Numbered from the stretch's first letter, positions 34,653 through 43,527 are shown. The stretch: 64,000 nt of DNA from Cytophagaceae bacterium UBA7467 (GCA_002479785.1 DLPD01000025.1:13707-77706); one strand, 5' to 3'. Notes: generated by a model from the sequence alone, not told the origin. Made by a program: numbers and translations.

Positions 34653-34722
34653 AATATAATTATTTGTGTTTATTTTTTTAAATTGAAGGAATGTAATCAT
34701 ATTTTAAACGATTTAAGGTTGT

Positions 34723-35250
34723 ATGAAAATAGTAAATTTTCTTCTTTTGATTTTATTTACTTGCCTTGGATGTAGAAAAGGGATATCCTCTTTTGATGAA
34801 AGTTTAAATGATTCGTTAAGTGTCTTTCAAAATTTAAAAATTGTAGGAGATTCCTTAAATCTTGAACTTAAAGTAGGGGAAAAAATAAATATACCTTTAA
34901 AAGATGATTTTCTTGAAATTGAAGTAGTCAGAATTAGTCGTGGTTGCTATTTGGGTGAAACTTCATGTGATATGTCCTCTGATGTTTTACTTAGATTAAG
35001 TAGAAATGATATAAAGTATACATTACCTTTATTTGATTTAGGTTTAGGCTATGGATATAAAAAATTTCAATTCCCTTCAGTGAATTGTTTGGTCGAAGGG
35101 TATGGCCATTGGTATTATTCATTTAACAATTTAATTTTTGTAATACGAGAGATTACACCTTATCCAACTTCTAGACAGGAGGTATTAAACTTTTACAATC
35201 AGAAGCTTTATAATGTCAGGTTTTCAATTTTAAATAAATGTTCAAAATGA
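34723..35250 (+). CDS. Hypothetical lipoprotein in AT-rich island
   Basis: 175 aa. MKIVNFLLLILFTCLGC is a lipoprotein signal with Cys at residue 17. I do not recognise the mature part: it has a likely all-beta middle (LNLELKVGEKINIPLKDDFLEIEVVRIS), four more Cys (RGCYLGETSCDM, SVNCLVEG, LNKCSK) that could form disulfides, and a C-terminal YNVRFSILNKC. Base composition is far more AT-rich than in flanking genes. Its TGA stop overlaps an ATG by 4 nt (ATGA), and that ATG opens the signal peptide belonging to the protease gene, so the two were built as a coupled pair. Confidence 0.72.
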   Translation: MKIVNFLLLILFTCLGCRKGISSFDESLNDSLSVFQNLKIVGDSLNLELKVGEKINIPLKDDFLEIEVVRISRGCYLGETSCDMSSDVLLRLSRNDIKYTLPLFDLGLGYGYKKFQFPSVNCLVEGYGHWYYSFNNLIFVIREITPYPTSRQEVLNFYNQKLYNVRFSILNKCSK

Positions 35251-35354
35251 AAATAGTTAAGATTCTATTTCTTTTTTCTACCTTATTAGGGAATTCCGTT
35301 TTTATTTTTGGCCAAAGTTTTTGTTACACCCCTTCACCTTTTAAAGGCAATTAA
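35247..35354 (+). pseudogene. Detached signal-peptide frame of the metalloprotease gene
   Basis: ATG 35247 overlaps the preceding stop (ATGA) and reads MKIVKILFLFSTLLGNSVFI, then FGQSFCYTPSPFKGN and a TAA at 35352. This is a complete signal peptide and mature N-terminus with no protein behind it. Removing one T near 35351 joins it in frame to the protease sequence (KGN then NLKSLILSPTP), so the gene carries a one-base shift here. Decay, sequence error or programmed shifting cannot be told apart from one sequence. Confidence 0.7.
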
Positions 35355-36675
35355 TTTAAAATCATTAATTTTGTCTCCCACACCTCAACCTTGTAAAATC
35401 TATTTTGTGAATGTTTATATACACAGGATAGATGGAAATTCAGGAAATGGGTATTCTAATTCAATCGATAATACCATAATTTCAAATCTCAATAGTTCAT
35501 TTAATTCGTATGGTATATTTTTTAGTCTTTCTGGTTCAAGGAGATGGGCAGATGATTATTTAAGTAATTCAAGCACGCCTAAAGAGGCAATCGCCTCTAA
35601 TATAATTACAAATTCATTAAACTCATTTCAAAACAATTGTATTAATATTTATGTCCTGCCATCTAATAGCCAAATGACTGCAGGATTTGTGCCTTCTGAA
35701 AATAAAAAAATGTTAATAATAGGAGGAATTCGGGCGATTACTCATTGTGATCCTAACTCGACAATTAATTATGAATTAGCGTCTGGTAAAGTTGTTGCTC
35801 ATGAAATGGGTCATTGTTTTGGGTTAATTCATACATTTCAGAATAATGGAGATGATGGCCTTTCTGATACTTCAATTGATAATGTACAGAATCAATCATG
35901 TATAAATCCTATTTCCTGTATTTTTACTTCTTGTTCTTCATGCGGAATTAGTTCTAATCCCACATCACAAATGACAAATTTCATGTCTTATACTACTCCG
36001 AATTGTATGTCTATTTTTTCTCCAATGCAAGTTGATTTAATGAGATATAATTTAAATACTAGTCAAATTGATGTAGTTTACCAAACGCAAACAACTCCTA
36101 ATTTGCAAAGTATGACAAGGGATGGAAGTGTTGTTGTTAATACTTTCAATAGTATTCCTTCGGGATATCATACCATTAATACAAATTTATTTCCAAATCT
36201 GTTGACAACTAACGTGAGCTGGGTGCCCAATACATCAAGTGTTTGGTGGGGAATTAGTGGTGTCAAAAATATTAATGCATGGATTCAACCAAGCTCTGGA
36301 CAAAATATGATGTTTACAGTTTCGGCGTCAAATATTTGTGGTTCTTCTACCAGGAATATTACTTTTGCTACGCAATCTGGTTATATGATATATTCAACTG
36401 CAAGTATTCAAAATCAAATGACTATTGAATTTGACAATACAATAAATGTGGATGTTTTGCCCCAAACCATTTCAATTGTTGATGAAAAAGATTTTGATAT
36501 TGAAAAGTCTATTGATGTTAAAACAAGTTTTAAAAATAAACAATTTATAAATGGTAATAAGTTATTTATAGACGTTAAAGGACTAAAGCGGGGTGTTAAA
36601 ATTATTCGATTCGAATATATGAAAGATGGTAAACTTATAGATTTTAAAACAGAAAGAGTATTTTTTATTGACTAA
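35308..36675 (+). CDS. Zinc metalloprotease (M43/pappalysin-like), 5' end frameshifted
   Basis: 455 aa as an open frame from TTG 35308, but the true N-terminus is almost certainly the signal peptide starting at 35247 in another frame. Metalloprotease features: VVAHEMGHCFGLIHTF holds the HExxHxxGxxH zinc motif (near residues 165-178), and NFMSYT downstream is the Met-turn, both as in the cytophagalysin/pappalysin group. A Cys-rich stretch between them (SCINPISCIFTSCSSCG) fits disulfides. The last 250 residues look beta-rich; the end (GLKRGVKIIRFEYMKDG) only faintly recalls a T9SS sorting domain. AT-rich like its neighbour. As written the protein would lack an export signal. Confidence 0.75.
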   Translation: MAKVFVTPLHLLKAINLKSLILSPTPQPCKIYFVNVYIHRIDGNSGNGYSNSIDNTIISNLNSSFNSYGIFFSLSGSRRWADDYLSNSSTPKEAIASNIITNSLNSFQNNCINIYVLPSNSQMTAGFVPSENKKMLIIGGIRAITHCDPNSTINYELASGKVVAHEMGHCFGLIHTFQNNGDDGLSDTSIDNVQNQSCINPISCIFTSCSSCGISSNPTSQMTNFMSYTTPNCMSIFSPMQVDLMRYNLNTSQIDVVYQTQTTPNLQSMTRDGSVVVNTFNSIPSGYHTINTNLFPNLLTTNVSWVPNTSSVWWGISGVKNINAWIQPSSGQNMMFTVSASNICGSSTRNITFATQSGYMIYSTASIQNQMTIEFDNTINVDVLPQTISIVDEKDFDIEKSIDVKTSFKNKQFINGNKLFIDVKGLKRGVKIIRFEYMKDGKLIDFKTERVFFID

Positions 36676-36739
36676 AAAGCCTTAATTAAATGTTAAAGTA
36701 TTTTCAGAATCTTAGAATGGTTTGAAGAAATAATTCTGC

Positions 36740-36756
36740 GTATTTATTTTAAATAC
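36740..36756. terminator. Weak hairpin between convergent protease and MATE genes
   Basis: GTATTTA, TTT, TAAATAC. AT-only-type stem with one GC pair, so a weak terminator at best. A second short hairpin ATCGC-TGGAG-GCGAT lies nearby (36766-36780). Otherwise 36676-36781 shows nothing clear. Confidence 0.3.
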
Positions 36757-36781
36757 TAAATCCATCGCTGGAGGCGATACC

Positions 36782-36823
36782 ATCTTTGAACTTTGAACTT
36801 TGAACTTTGGACTTTGCTCTTTG
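36782..36823 (-). repeat. Heptad repeat array, class 2, after the MATE gene
   Basis: Six exact tandem 7-mers read on the minus strand: CAAAGAG, CAAAGTC, CAAAGTT, CAAAGTT, CAAAGTT, CAAAGAT. The array starts 4 nt after the MATE stop codon. It is the longest array of the window. Confidence 0.9.
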
Positions 36824-36827
36824 AAAA

Positions 36828-38186
36828 TTATTCGACCTCCAAATCCTCAAAATTCACCCTCTTCGCCCTCACATAAAAGCGCCAAGAAAGCAGCGCAGAG
36901 GAGCAAATTAAACTCGCGGTTAATCCAACCCAAATGCCTACGGCACCTACTTTTTCGTAAATACCTATATAATAACAGAGTGGAATTCCAACTCCCCAAT
37001 AGGAGATAACGGTGATGGCGGTAGGGATTTTGTAATCCTGGAGTCCACGTAATAATCCGAGTGAAACGGCCTGAATACCATCAAATAGCTGAAATATGGC
37101 ACCCCAAACTACCAAAGTAGCCGCAATCGCTATGACCGGTAATTCTTGGGTATATCCTCGCACTAAGTATTCTCTTCCGAAGTAGAATACCAAAGCACAA
37201 GCCCCCATAAACAAGATGGAGAGGATTAAGGCTGCTTTCCCAGACTCAATGATTCCGGCGCGGTTGCGTTCCCCTATGGCTGTTCCAACATTAATTCCGC
37301 CTGCAACTGCGATGCCTGTAGCCATCATATAGGTGATAGATGCCATGTTAATAGCAACGATATGAGCTGCCTGCGCAGTGACTGAAATCCAGCCCATCAT
37401 TACGACGGCCATCCCGAACGTCGCAATCTCAAAGAAACCTTGCATGCCGGATGGAATTCCGATGCGCAGAATATTTTTCTCTAAAACATTCTTCACTGAA
37501 TGTACATGCCCTTTGCGCAGGTAAGGTTTAAATTCTTCTCTTGTGAATACATAAATGGCCAATGTACTTGCCATAAATAGGCGAGAAAGTAAGGTTGAAA
37601 TGCCCGATCCAAATAGTCCCAGGGCCGGGAAACCCCATAAACCATTGATCAAAATATGGTTACCAAACACATTCAAGGCCAAGGCAATAAGGGTTATCGT
37701 CATCCCTACCGTTGTACGTTGCAATCCATCCATGAAGCTCTTCAAGGCAATGAACCAAAAAATGGGTAACACGGAAATGGATATCAAACTCAAAAAGGGA
37801 AGGGTTAAGATTTTATTGGCTTCTGTTTGGCCAAATAAATCATAATTCAGCCCGACAATTCCGGTGATAAGTATAGTGACTACACCTAAAAGCGTAGCTA
37901 CTCTTAAATTTGCGCGCAAAAGGTTTCCGCATTCTGTTTTATCCCCTTCTGCCACTGCTTTTGAAATCATGGGTGATACGATTTGCAAGCAGATGATTCC
38001 CACTACAGCAACGGTAAAGAAAATAGATCCAGCCATACCGGAGGCACCTAAGCTTTCTGCGGCGCCAGAGGACATTTGGCCTACTTGAATGGTGTCAGCG
38101 AGACCCATTAACATAACGCCCAATTCGCCTACCACGATGGGTAAGGCTAATTGGACGGTCTGTTTGATTTTAGCAAGAAAGGACAT
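36828..38186 (-). CDS. MATE family multidrug efflux transporter
   Basis: 452 aa with about twelve membrane helices and the two-bundle MATE layout: MSFLAKIKQTVQLALPIVVGELGVMLMGLADTIQVGQ opens bundle one, and IGIPSGMQGFFEIATFGMAVVMMGW opens bundle two. It exports cationic drugs or metabolites in exchange for H+ or Na+. The ATG overlaps the murA stop by one base (TAATG), so it is translated with murA; co-expression of a drug pump with a peptidoglycan enzyme is worth noting. A six-unit heptad array follows the stop. Confidence 0.92.
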   Translation of the reverse strand: MSFLAKIKQTVQLALPIVVGELGVMLMGLADTIQVGQMSSGAAESLGASGMAGSIFFTVAVVGIICLQIVSPMISKAVAEGDKTECGNLLRANLRVATLLGVVTILITGIVGLNYDLFGQTEANKILTLPFLSLISISVLPIFWFIALKSFMDGLQRTTVGMTITLIALALNVFGNHILINGLWGFPALGLFGSGISTLLSRLFMASTLAIYVFTREEFKPYLRKGHVHSVKNVLEKNILRIGIPSGMQGFFEIATFGMAVVMMGWISVTAQAAHIVAINMASITYMMATGIAVAGGINVGTAIGERNRAGIIESGKAALILSILFMGACALVFYFGREYLVRGYTQELPVIAIAATLVVWGAIFQLFDGIQAVSLGLLRGLQDYKIPTAITVISYWGVGIPLCYYIGIYEKVGAVGIWVGLTASLICSSALLSWRFYVRAKRVNFEDLEVE

Positions 38187-39493
38187 TAGATACGAACGAT
38201 TTCGGCGCCGATGGCATTCAAGCGCGTATCAATGTTTTGGTAACCACGATCGATTTGTTCAATGTTATCGATGATGGAAGTTCCATTAGCGGACATGGCA
38301 GCAATTAAAAGGGAAACACCCGCACGGATGTCAGGAGACGACATGCGGATACCTTTTAAGGTTTGCTTGCGATCGAAACCAACAACCGTGGCGCGGTGTG
38401 GATCACAAAGGATGATTTGGGCACCCATTTCGATCAAACGGTCCACGAAGAATAGACGTGATTCGAACATTTTTTGGTGGATTAACACCGTTCCTTTGGC
38501 CTGAATCGCCGTCACTAAAATGATCGATAATAAGTCTGGTGTGAAACCTGGCCACGGGTGGTCAGAGATCGTTAACATCGAGCCATCGATGAAGTTTTCT
38601 AATTCATAGTGCTCTTGTGACGGAATGAAAATATCATCGCCGCGGAATTCCATTTTGATTCCTAGTTTTTTGAAAACATCAGGAATGATCCCTAGTTCTG
38701 GTATTTGGCAGTTTTTGATGGTTATTTCAGATTGTGTCATCACCGCTAAACCGATGAATGAACCGATCTCGATCATATCTGGAAGCATTGTGTGCTCTGT
38801 TCCGTGCAATTCGTCTACACCCTCGATGATCAACATGTTCGAACCGATGCCTGAGATTTTCGCTCCCATGCGGTTTAACATCTTACTCAATTGTTGTAAA
38901 TAAGGTTCGCAAGCGGCGTTGTAGATGGTTGTCTTGCCTTTGGCTAACACCGCTGCCATCAAAATATTCGCCGTTCCTGTTACAGATGCTTCATCTAATA
39001 ACATGTATGCGCCTTGTAATTGCGATGCATCCACTTCGTAGATTCCACCATCTTCAGGGCTGTAGTTGAATTTAGCGCCTAACTTCATGAAGCCAAAGAA
39101 GTGGGTATCCAATCTTCTGCGGCCTATTTTGTCTCCACCCGGGGAAGGAATACGTCCTTTTTTGAAGCGGGCTAACGTAGGTCCTAAAAGCATGACCGAT
39201 CCGCGAAGGGCCGCTGCTTTCTTCTTGTACGTTTCTGATTCTAAGTAATCAATGTTCACTTGTGAGGCATCGAATTCAATGCTTGACTCGGATAAACGAC
39301 GCATACTCACGCCCATATCGCCTAATAAGTCAATTAGTTGATTGACGTCGCGAATGTTCGGGATATTGTGAATGGTTACAGGTTCTGCTGTTAAAACCAC
39401 GGCACACAAAATCTGCAATGCTTCGTTTTTTGCTCCTTGAGGAGTAATTTCTCCTTTTAAACGGCGGCCACCGGTTACTTTAAATGATGCCAT
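38186..39493 (-). CDS. murA: UDP-N-acetylglucosamine 1-carboxyvinyltransferase MurA (Cys-to-Asp type)
   Basis: 435-aa first committed enzyme of peptidoglycan synthesis: transfers enolpyruvate from PEP to UDP-GlcNAc. Seen: KVTGGRRLKGEITPQGAKNEAL with the conserved Lys-Asn near residues 22-23, RGSVMLLGPTLARF, and the active loop PSPGGDKIGRRRLDTH. In E. coli that loop has Cys115 (PGGC); here the position is Asp121. Cys-to-Asp at this site keeps activity and gives fosfomycin resistance in, for example, mycobacteria and chlamydiae. Downstream of a DUF4290 gene (6-nt gap), as in other Bacteroidota, and coupled to the MATE gene. Confidence 0.97.
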   Translation of the reverse strand: MASFKVTGGRRLKGEITPQGAKNEALQILCAVVLTAEPVTIHNIPNIRDVNQLIDLLGDMGVSMRRLSESSIEFDASQVNIDYLESETYKKKAAALRGSVMLLGPTLARFKKGRIPSPGGDKIGRRRLDTHFFGFMKLGAKFNYSPEDGGIYEVDASQLQGAYMLLDEASVTGTANILMAAVLAKGKTTIYNAACEPYLQQLSKMLNRMGAKISGIGSNMLIIEGVDELHGTEHTMLPDMIEIGSFIGLAVMTQSEITIKNCQIPELGIIPDVFKKLGIKMEFRGDDIFIPSQEHYELENFIDGSMLTISDHPWPGFTPDLLSIILVTAIQAKGTVLIHQKMFESRLFFVDRLIEMGAQIILCDPHRATVVGFDRKQTLKGIRMSSPDIRAGVSLLIAAMSANGTSIIDNIEQIDRGYQNIDTRLNAIGAEIVRI

Positions 39494-39499
39494 AAATGA

Positions 39500-40162
39500 T
39501 TACTTATTTTTACGGAAATTGTTATTTCGGTTGTTATTATTGTTTCTGAAGTTATTCTTCCGGTAATTATTGTTTCGGTTATTGTTATTGCTATTCGGGT
39601 ATTCTGGTGCGTTATAGGCATTTCTAGCGTTATTTGCCACTTTAGCGTGACCTAATCCCTCTTGCGAAAGTTCGTCCACGATAGTACCTAATAGGTTTTC
39701 CGACATCTCTTTGATGTTTTGCCAAATCACCGTATCGTCCACCGATTCCTTGTTCCAGGTTACATAAAAACCTTTCATTAAGCGGGCGATATACGCTACT
39801 AAAATTTTCTTATCCTCTACTTTTTCTTCTGCTATAGCGCGAAGAATTAATAATTCTACGTTGCGGCCATAGTGCTTGAAACGCAAGTTATGCTGGTTAT
39901 ACGCCACTTTGCGAGGCGCTTTTCCTAGCGATTCAGGAGAGGGTGGAGGAAAAGGGCCAGTCACATTCAGTTGGAAGTTTGACATGATGTATAAATCATC
40001 CCAAAGCTTCTTCGAATAATCTTGGCTATTGTCCTTCATGTTTGGGTGGATTTGTTTCATCACTTCCACCATCAAATAAGCGTATTTTGTCCTTTGCTCT
40101 TCATCTGCAATGGTCAAAATATAATTCACTAATTTTTGAACACTCGATCCGTATTCTTTCAT
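39500..40162 (-). CDS. DUF4290 protein with Asn/Arg-rich tail
   Basis: 220 aa, cytoplasmic. The folded part (about 1-175) matches my memory of DUF4290: YGSSVQKLVNYILTIADEEQRTKYAYLMVEVMKQIHP, then YNQHNLRFKHYGRNVELLI. Function unknown; the family is usually next to murA in Bacteroidota, as here. The last 30 or so residues are almost only Asn, Arg, Lys, Phe and Tyr (NNNNRNNNYRKNNFRNNN), a disordered, positively charged tail that suggests RNA binding or condensate behaviour. That tail role is inference. Confidence 0.85.
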   Translation of the reverse strand: MKEYGSSVQKLVNYILTIADEEQRTKYAYLMVEVMKQIHPNMKDNSQDYSKKLWDDLYIMSNFQLNVTGPFPPPSPESLGKAPRKVAYNQHNLRFKHYGRNVELLILRAIAEEKVEDKKILVAYIARLMKGFYVTWNKESVDDTVIWQNIKEMSENLLGTIVDELSQEGLGHAKVANNARNAYNAPEYPNSNNNNRNNNYRKNNFRNNNNNRNNNFRKNK

Positions 40163-40174
40163 ATTTCTGTGCTC

Positions 40175-40525
40175 TTAAAGCATTAAATTCAATAAAATGC
40201 GCGGTACAGCGACAAGTAAAAAGACGATAATCGCCCAAATTGCCATCACTAAAACCGCTCCAGCAGCATAATCTTTGGCCTTCTTCGCTAATTCACTTTG
40301 TTCCGGCGAAACCAAATCGGTGATACGCTCTAAGGAGGTATTCAACAATTCAGCCACCCAAACACCCGCCACCGCCAAGGAAATCCAAAGCCATTCCGAT
40401 GCCTCGAATCCTACTTTCCAGCCCACATAAATCACCACAGCCGTGCTCACTAAATGAAAACGCGCATTGCGTTCATTCTTGATGAGTTCCACTAGGCCAT
40501 TGATTGCGTGCTTTAAACCAAACAT
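40175..40525 (-). CDS. dgkA: Diacylglycerol / undecaprenol kinase (DgkA family)
   Basis: 116 aa from ATG 40525 (MFGLKHAINGLVELIKNERNARFHL); an upstream start would run into asnS. Small integral membrane kinase with three helices. Seen: the family core NERNARFHLVSTAVV, then WVAELLNTSLERITDLV near 70-86 with the catalytic ExxNTSxE pattern, then SELAKKAKDYAAGAVLVMAI. It phosphorylates diacylglycerol, or undecaprenol in the group lacking strict DAG use; the latter would fit its place beside murA. One nt after the asnS stop. Confidence 0.9.
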   Translation of the reverse strand: MFGLKHAINGLVELIKNERNARFHLVSTAVVIYVGWKVGFEASEWLWISLAVAGVWVAELLNTSLERITDLVSPEQSELAKKAKDYAAGAVLVMAIWAIIVFLLVAVPRILLNLML

Positions 40526-40526
40526 T

Positions 40527-41957
40527 TTAGAATTCAGCCGTTTTAGGGGTACGTGGGAACGGAATAACGTCACGGATATTGCTCATACCCGTCACAAATA
40601 AGACTAAACGCTCGAATCCAAGTCCGAAACCCGCGTGTGGAGCAGATCCGAATTGACGTGTTTCTAAATACCACCAGATAGAATCTTCCTCGATTCCTAC
40701 CTCTTTCGTGCGTTGCAATAATTTCGCATAATCATCTTCACGCTGCGATCCACCGATAATTTCTCCAATTCCTGGGAATAAAACATCCATCGCGCGAACC
40801 GTTTTACCGTCTTCGTCAAGCTTCATGTAAAAGGCCTTGATGTCTTTAGGGTAGTTCGTAAGAATAACCGGTTTTTTGAAGTGTTTCTCGACTAAATAAC
40901 GCTCGTGCTCCGATTGAAGGTCGATTCCCCATTCTACTGGATAGACGAATTTACCATTTTTGTGCGCTTTGGAGTTTAACAAAATGTCGATAGCTTCTGT
41001 GTAGGTCAAACGTTCGAATTCGTTTTCAGTCACGAAACGCAACTTTTCAGATAAAGTCATTTCAGACTGCTCTTCTTTCTTTTTGTTCTTTTCCTCTTCG
41101 ATTAAGCGTTTTTCTAAGAAAGCAATATCGTCAGCGCAGTGATCTAAGGCATATTTGATACAGAATTTAGTGAAGTCCTCCGCTAAATTCATATTATCCG
41201 CTAATTCATAAAATGCGACTTCCGGTTCGATCATCCAGAACTCCGCTAAGTGGCGGGTGGTGTTCGAATTCTCTGCGCGGAAAGTAGGGCCGAACGTATA
41301 TACTTTGGACAAAGCCATCGCTCCTAATTCACCCTCTAATTGTCCTGAAACCGTCAAATTCGTCTCTTTTCCAAAGAAATCTTCTTTGTAATCCACTTTG
41401 CCCTCTTCTGTTAAAGGAGGATTAATCGGGTCCAAAGTTGTCACTCGGAACATCTCGCCAGCACCCTCTGCATCCGACCCTGTAATGATAGGTGTGTGTA
41501 AATAGAAGAATCCGTTAGTGTTGAAATAGGTATGAATCGCGTAAGCCAAAGCATGGCGGATACGCAAAATGGCAGAAAATGTATTCGTCCGTGGACGTAA
41601 GTGGGCAATCTCGCGTAAGAACTCTAAAGAGTGTTTCTTAGGTTGTAAAGGGTATTTCTCCGGATCAGCGGTTCCATAAACCTCGATGGAAACGACTTCT
41701 ACTTCTACGCTTTGGCCTTGACCTTGGGAGGCAATTAATTTACCTGTGACGGCGATACAAGATCCCGTAGTCACTAATTTTAACGTTTCTTCCGAAACAG
41801 TTCCCTCGGAAACGACTGCTTGAATATTGTGGATGGTCGACCCATCATTAATCGCAATAAACGCGACAGAAGAGGAAACTCTTTTCGTACGAACCCAACC
41901 TTTCACGACGATGCTCTGCTGCGTGGGAGTTAAACCTAGTATTTCTTTGATTTGCAT
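40527..41957 (-). CDS. asnS: Asparaginyl-tRNA synthetase
   Basis: 476 aa from ATG 41957 (MQIKEILGLTPTQQSIVVKGWVRTKR), which matches the usual class IIb start; ATGs further upstream add unrelated residues. N-terminal OB-fold anticodon-binding domain (about 15-110), then the class II catalytic domain with FSAILRIRHALAYAIHTYF, RAENSNTTRHLAEFWMIEPE (motif 2 region, near 250-270) and motif 3 GFGLGFERLVLFVTG near the end. It charges tRNA-Asn. Head-to-head with rpoN across 133 nt. Confidence 0.97.
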   Translation of the reverse strand: MQIKEILGLTPTQQSIVVKGWVRTKRVSSSVAFIAINDGSTIHNIQAVVSEGTVSEETLKLVTTGSCIAVTGKLIASQGQGQSVEVEVVSIEVYGTADPEKYPLQPKKHSLEFLREIAHLRPRTNTFSAILRIRHALAYAIHTYFNTNGFFYLHTPIITGSDAEGAGEMFRVTTLDPINPPLTEEGKVDYKEDFFGKETNLTVSGQLEGELGAMALSKVYTFGPTFRAENSNTTRHLAEFWMIEPEVAFYELADNMNLAEDFTKFCIKYALDHCADDIAFLEKRLIEEEKNKKKEEQSEMTLSEKLRFVTENEFERLTYTEAIDILLNSKAHKNGKFVYPVEWGIDLQSEHERYLVEKHFKKPVILTNYPKDIKAFYMKLDEDGKTVRAMDVLFPGIGEIIGGSQREDDYAKLLQRTKEVGIEEDSIWWYLETRQFGSAPHAGFGLGFERLVLFVTGMSNIRDVIPFPRTPKTAEF

Positions 41958-42064
41958 AAATGACTCGGGCATTGTTAATAAAAAGGCCTCAATAGAGGCA
42001 ATAACCCTCAAAAATACGGATAAAAAACCGATTTATTTTATTTATTTGTAATTAAAAATCGGCT

Positions 42065-42072
42065 TATCTTTG
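42065..42072 (+). promoter_or_regulatory. Exact Bacteroidota -7 element for rpoN
   Basis: TATCTTTG, an exact TAnnTTTG, 18 nt before the rpoN ATG. A TTTG lies 16 nt upstream, closer than the usual 19-20. Confidence 0.5.
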
Positions 42073-42090
42073 GTGTATATTACTTAGGCC

Positions 42091-43518
42091 ATGCAGGGAT
42101 TATCCTTAAAACAGAATCAACAACAGAACCTCTCGCCACAACAGATACAATTTATCAAGTTGTTGCAGATTCCTACCGCAGAATTAGCGGCTAGGATAGA
42201 GGAGGAATTGGAGGATAATCCGGCTTTAGAGGAGGGTTTAGATCATCAGGAGGAGCAAGAACCCCGGGAAACCCTGGATGATCTGGAGCGTGAGGAAATG
42301 GAAGTGGGGGATTACCTGCAAGATGATTATGCCGGCTACAAGATGGCCGGGGATTCGTATGATCCTAATGAGGAGACCCGTGAACGCCCTTTGGCCACCG
42401 AATCGAGCACTCAAGAATATCTGTTAAACCAAATCCGTTACGTCGTAAGTACCGAGCGAGAGGAAGTTCTCGCTCAGCAAATTATTGGTTCCTTAGAAGA
42501 GGATGGTTATTTGCGCCGGAATATTGAAAGCATTGTGAATGATCTAGCCTTTACGCAGGGCTTTGAGACTGATTATGATGAAGTCGAACAGGTATTGTTT
42601 AAAGTGCAGTCTCTAGATCCGGCTGGTATCGCAGCTCGTTCCTTGCAGGAATGTCTTTCCTTGCAATTGCACCGCAAAGAATCCGAGGCGCCAGCCCATA
42701 TTTTGGCTATTCGTTTAGTGGATGATTTTTTTGAGGAGTTTTCCAAAAAACATTTCAACGTCTTACTCGCTAAACTCGCTATCACAGAGGAGGAGCTCAA
42801 AAAGGCAATGCAAGTCATTACCCATTTGAATCCCAAACCCGGTGGGGGAGACGACGCCCCTATTGCGCCTTATTTGCAGCCAGATTTTATCATTACGAAC
42901 CTAAACGGTAAGATTGAAATCAAAATCAATGGCAAAAATGCTCCCGAACTTCGGGTATCTCGTGCTTTCCAAGAGATGTTGCAGACCTATGATAAAGGCG
43001 ATAAGCAACAAAAGGACATCAAAGAGGCCGTTACTTTTATCAAACACAAATTAGATTCGGCTTCCTGGTTCATTTCAGCCATTCAGCAACGCCAAGGCAC
43101 CTTGATGAAAACAATGGAAAGTATCGTAGCAAAGCAATATGATTTCTTTTTGACAGGAGATGAGGCCGTTTTGAAGCCGATGAAGATGAAAGAAATCGCC
43201 GCGATGATCGAAATGGATATTTCTACGGTCTCTCGGGTGGTTTCTGCGAAGTCAGTCCAAACGGACTTTGGCATTTATCCCCTCAAATACTTCTTCTCCG
43301 AAGGCATCACTCACGAATCTGGGGAGGATTTCTCAACCCGAGAGGTGAAGAATATTTTGCGTGAGATTATCGAACAAGAACCGAGCTCAGAACCGCATTC
43401 GGATGAAGATTTAGAACAATTATTACTCGAACGCGGCTTTGTCGTGAAGCGCAGAACCGTCGCTAAATACCGCGATCAGCTGGGGATACCGGTGGCGAGG
43501 TTGCGGAAACATTTATAA
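42091..43518 (+). CDS. rpoN: RNA polymerase sigma-54 factor RpoN
   Basis: 475 aa. Region I LKQNQQQNLSPQQIQFIKLLQIPTAEL (about 6-32) is the Gln-rich activator-interacting part; region II is acidic; region III includes LNPKPGGGDDAPIAPYLQPDF and the HTH MKEIAAMIEMDISTVSRVVSAKSVQT; the RpoN box RRTVAKYRDQLGIP is near the C-terminus (about 454-467). Sigma-54 binds -24/-12 promoters and needs an AAA+ activator; none is in the window. Followed after 9 nt by an enoyl-CoA hydratase gene, so the two are likely cotranscribed. Confidence 0.96.
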   Translation: MQGLSLKQNQQQNLSPQQIQFIKLLQIPTAELAARIEEELEDNPALEEGLDHQEEQEPRETLDDLEREEMEVGDYLQDDYAGYKMAGDSYDPNEETRERPLATESSTQEYLLNQIRYVVSTEREEVLAQQIIGSLEEDGYLRRNIESIVNDLAFTQGFETDYDEVEQVLFKVQSLDPAGIAARSLQECLSLQLHRKESEAPAHILAIRLVDDFFEEFSKKHFNVLLAKLAITEEELKKAMQVITHLNPKPGGGDDAPIAPYLQPDFIITNLNGKIEIKINGKNAPELRVSRAFQEMLQTYDKGDKQQKDIKEAVTFIKHKLDSASWFISAIQQRQGTLMKTMESIVAKQYDFFLTGDEAVLKPMKMKEIAAMIEMDISTVSRVVSAKSVQTDFGIYPLKYFFSEGITHESGEDFSTREVKNILREIIEQEPSSEPHSDEDLEQLLLERGFVVKRRTVAKYRDQLGIPVARLRKHL

Positions 43519-43527
43519 TCAGAAGCT

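Noticed and set aside
36782..36823. CRISPR-like array
   Set aside because: Units are 7 nt and contiguous without spacers; no cas genes in the window.
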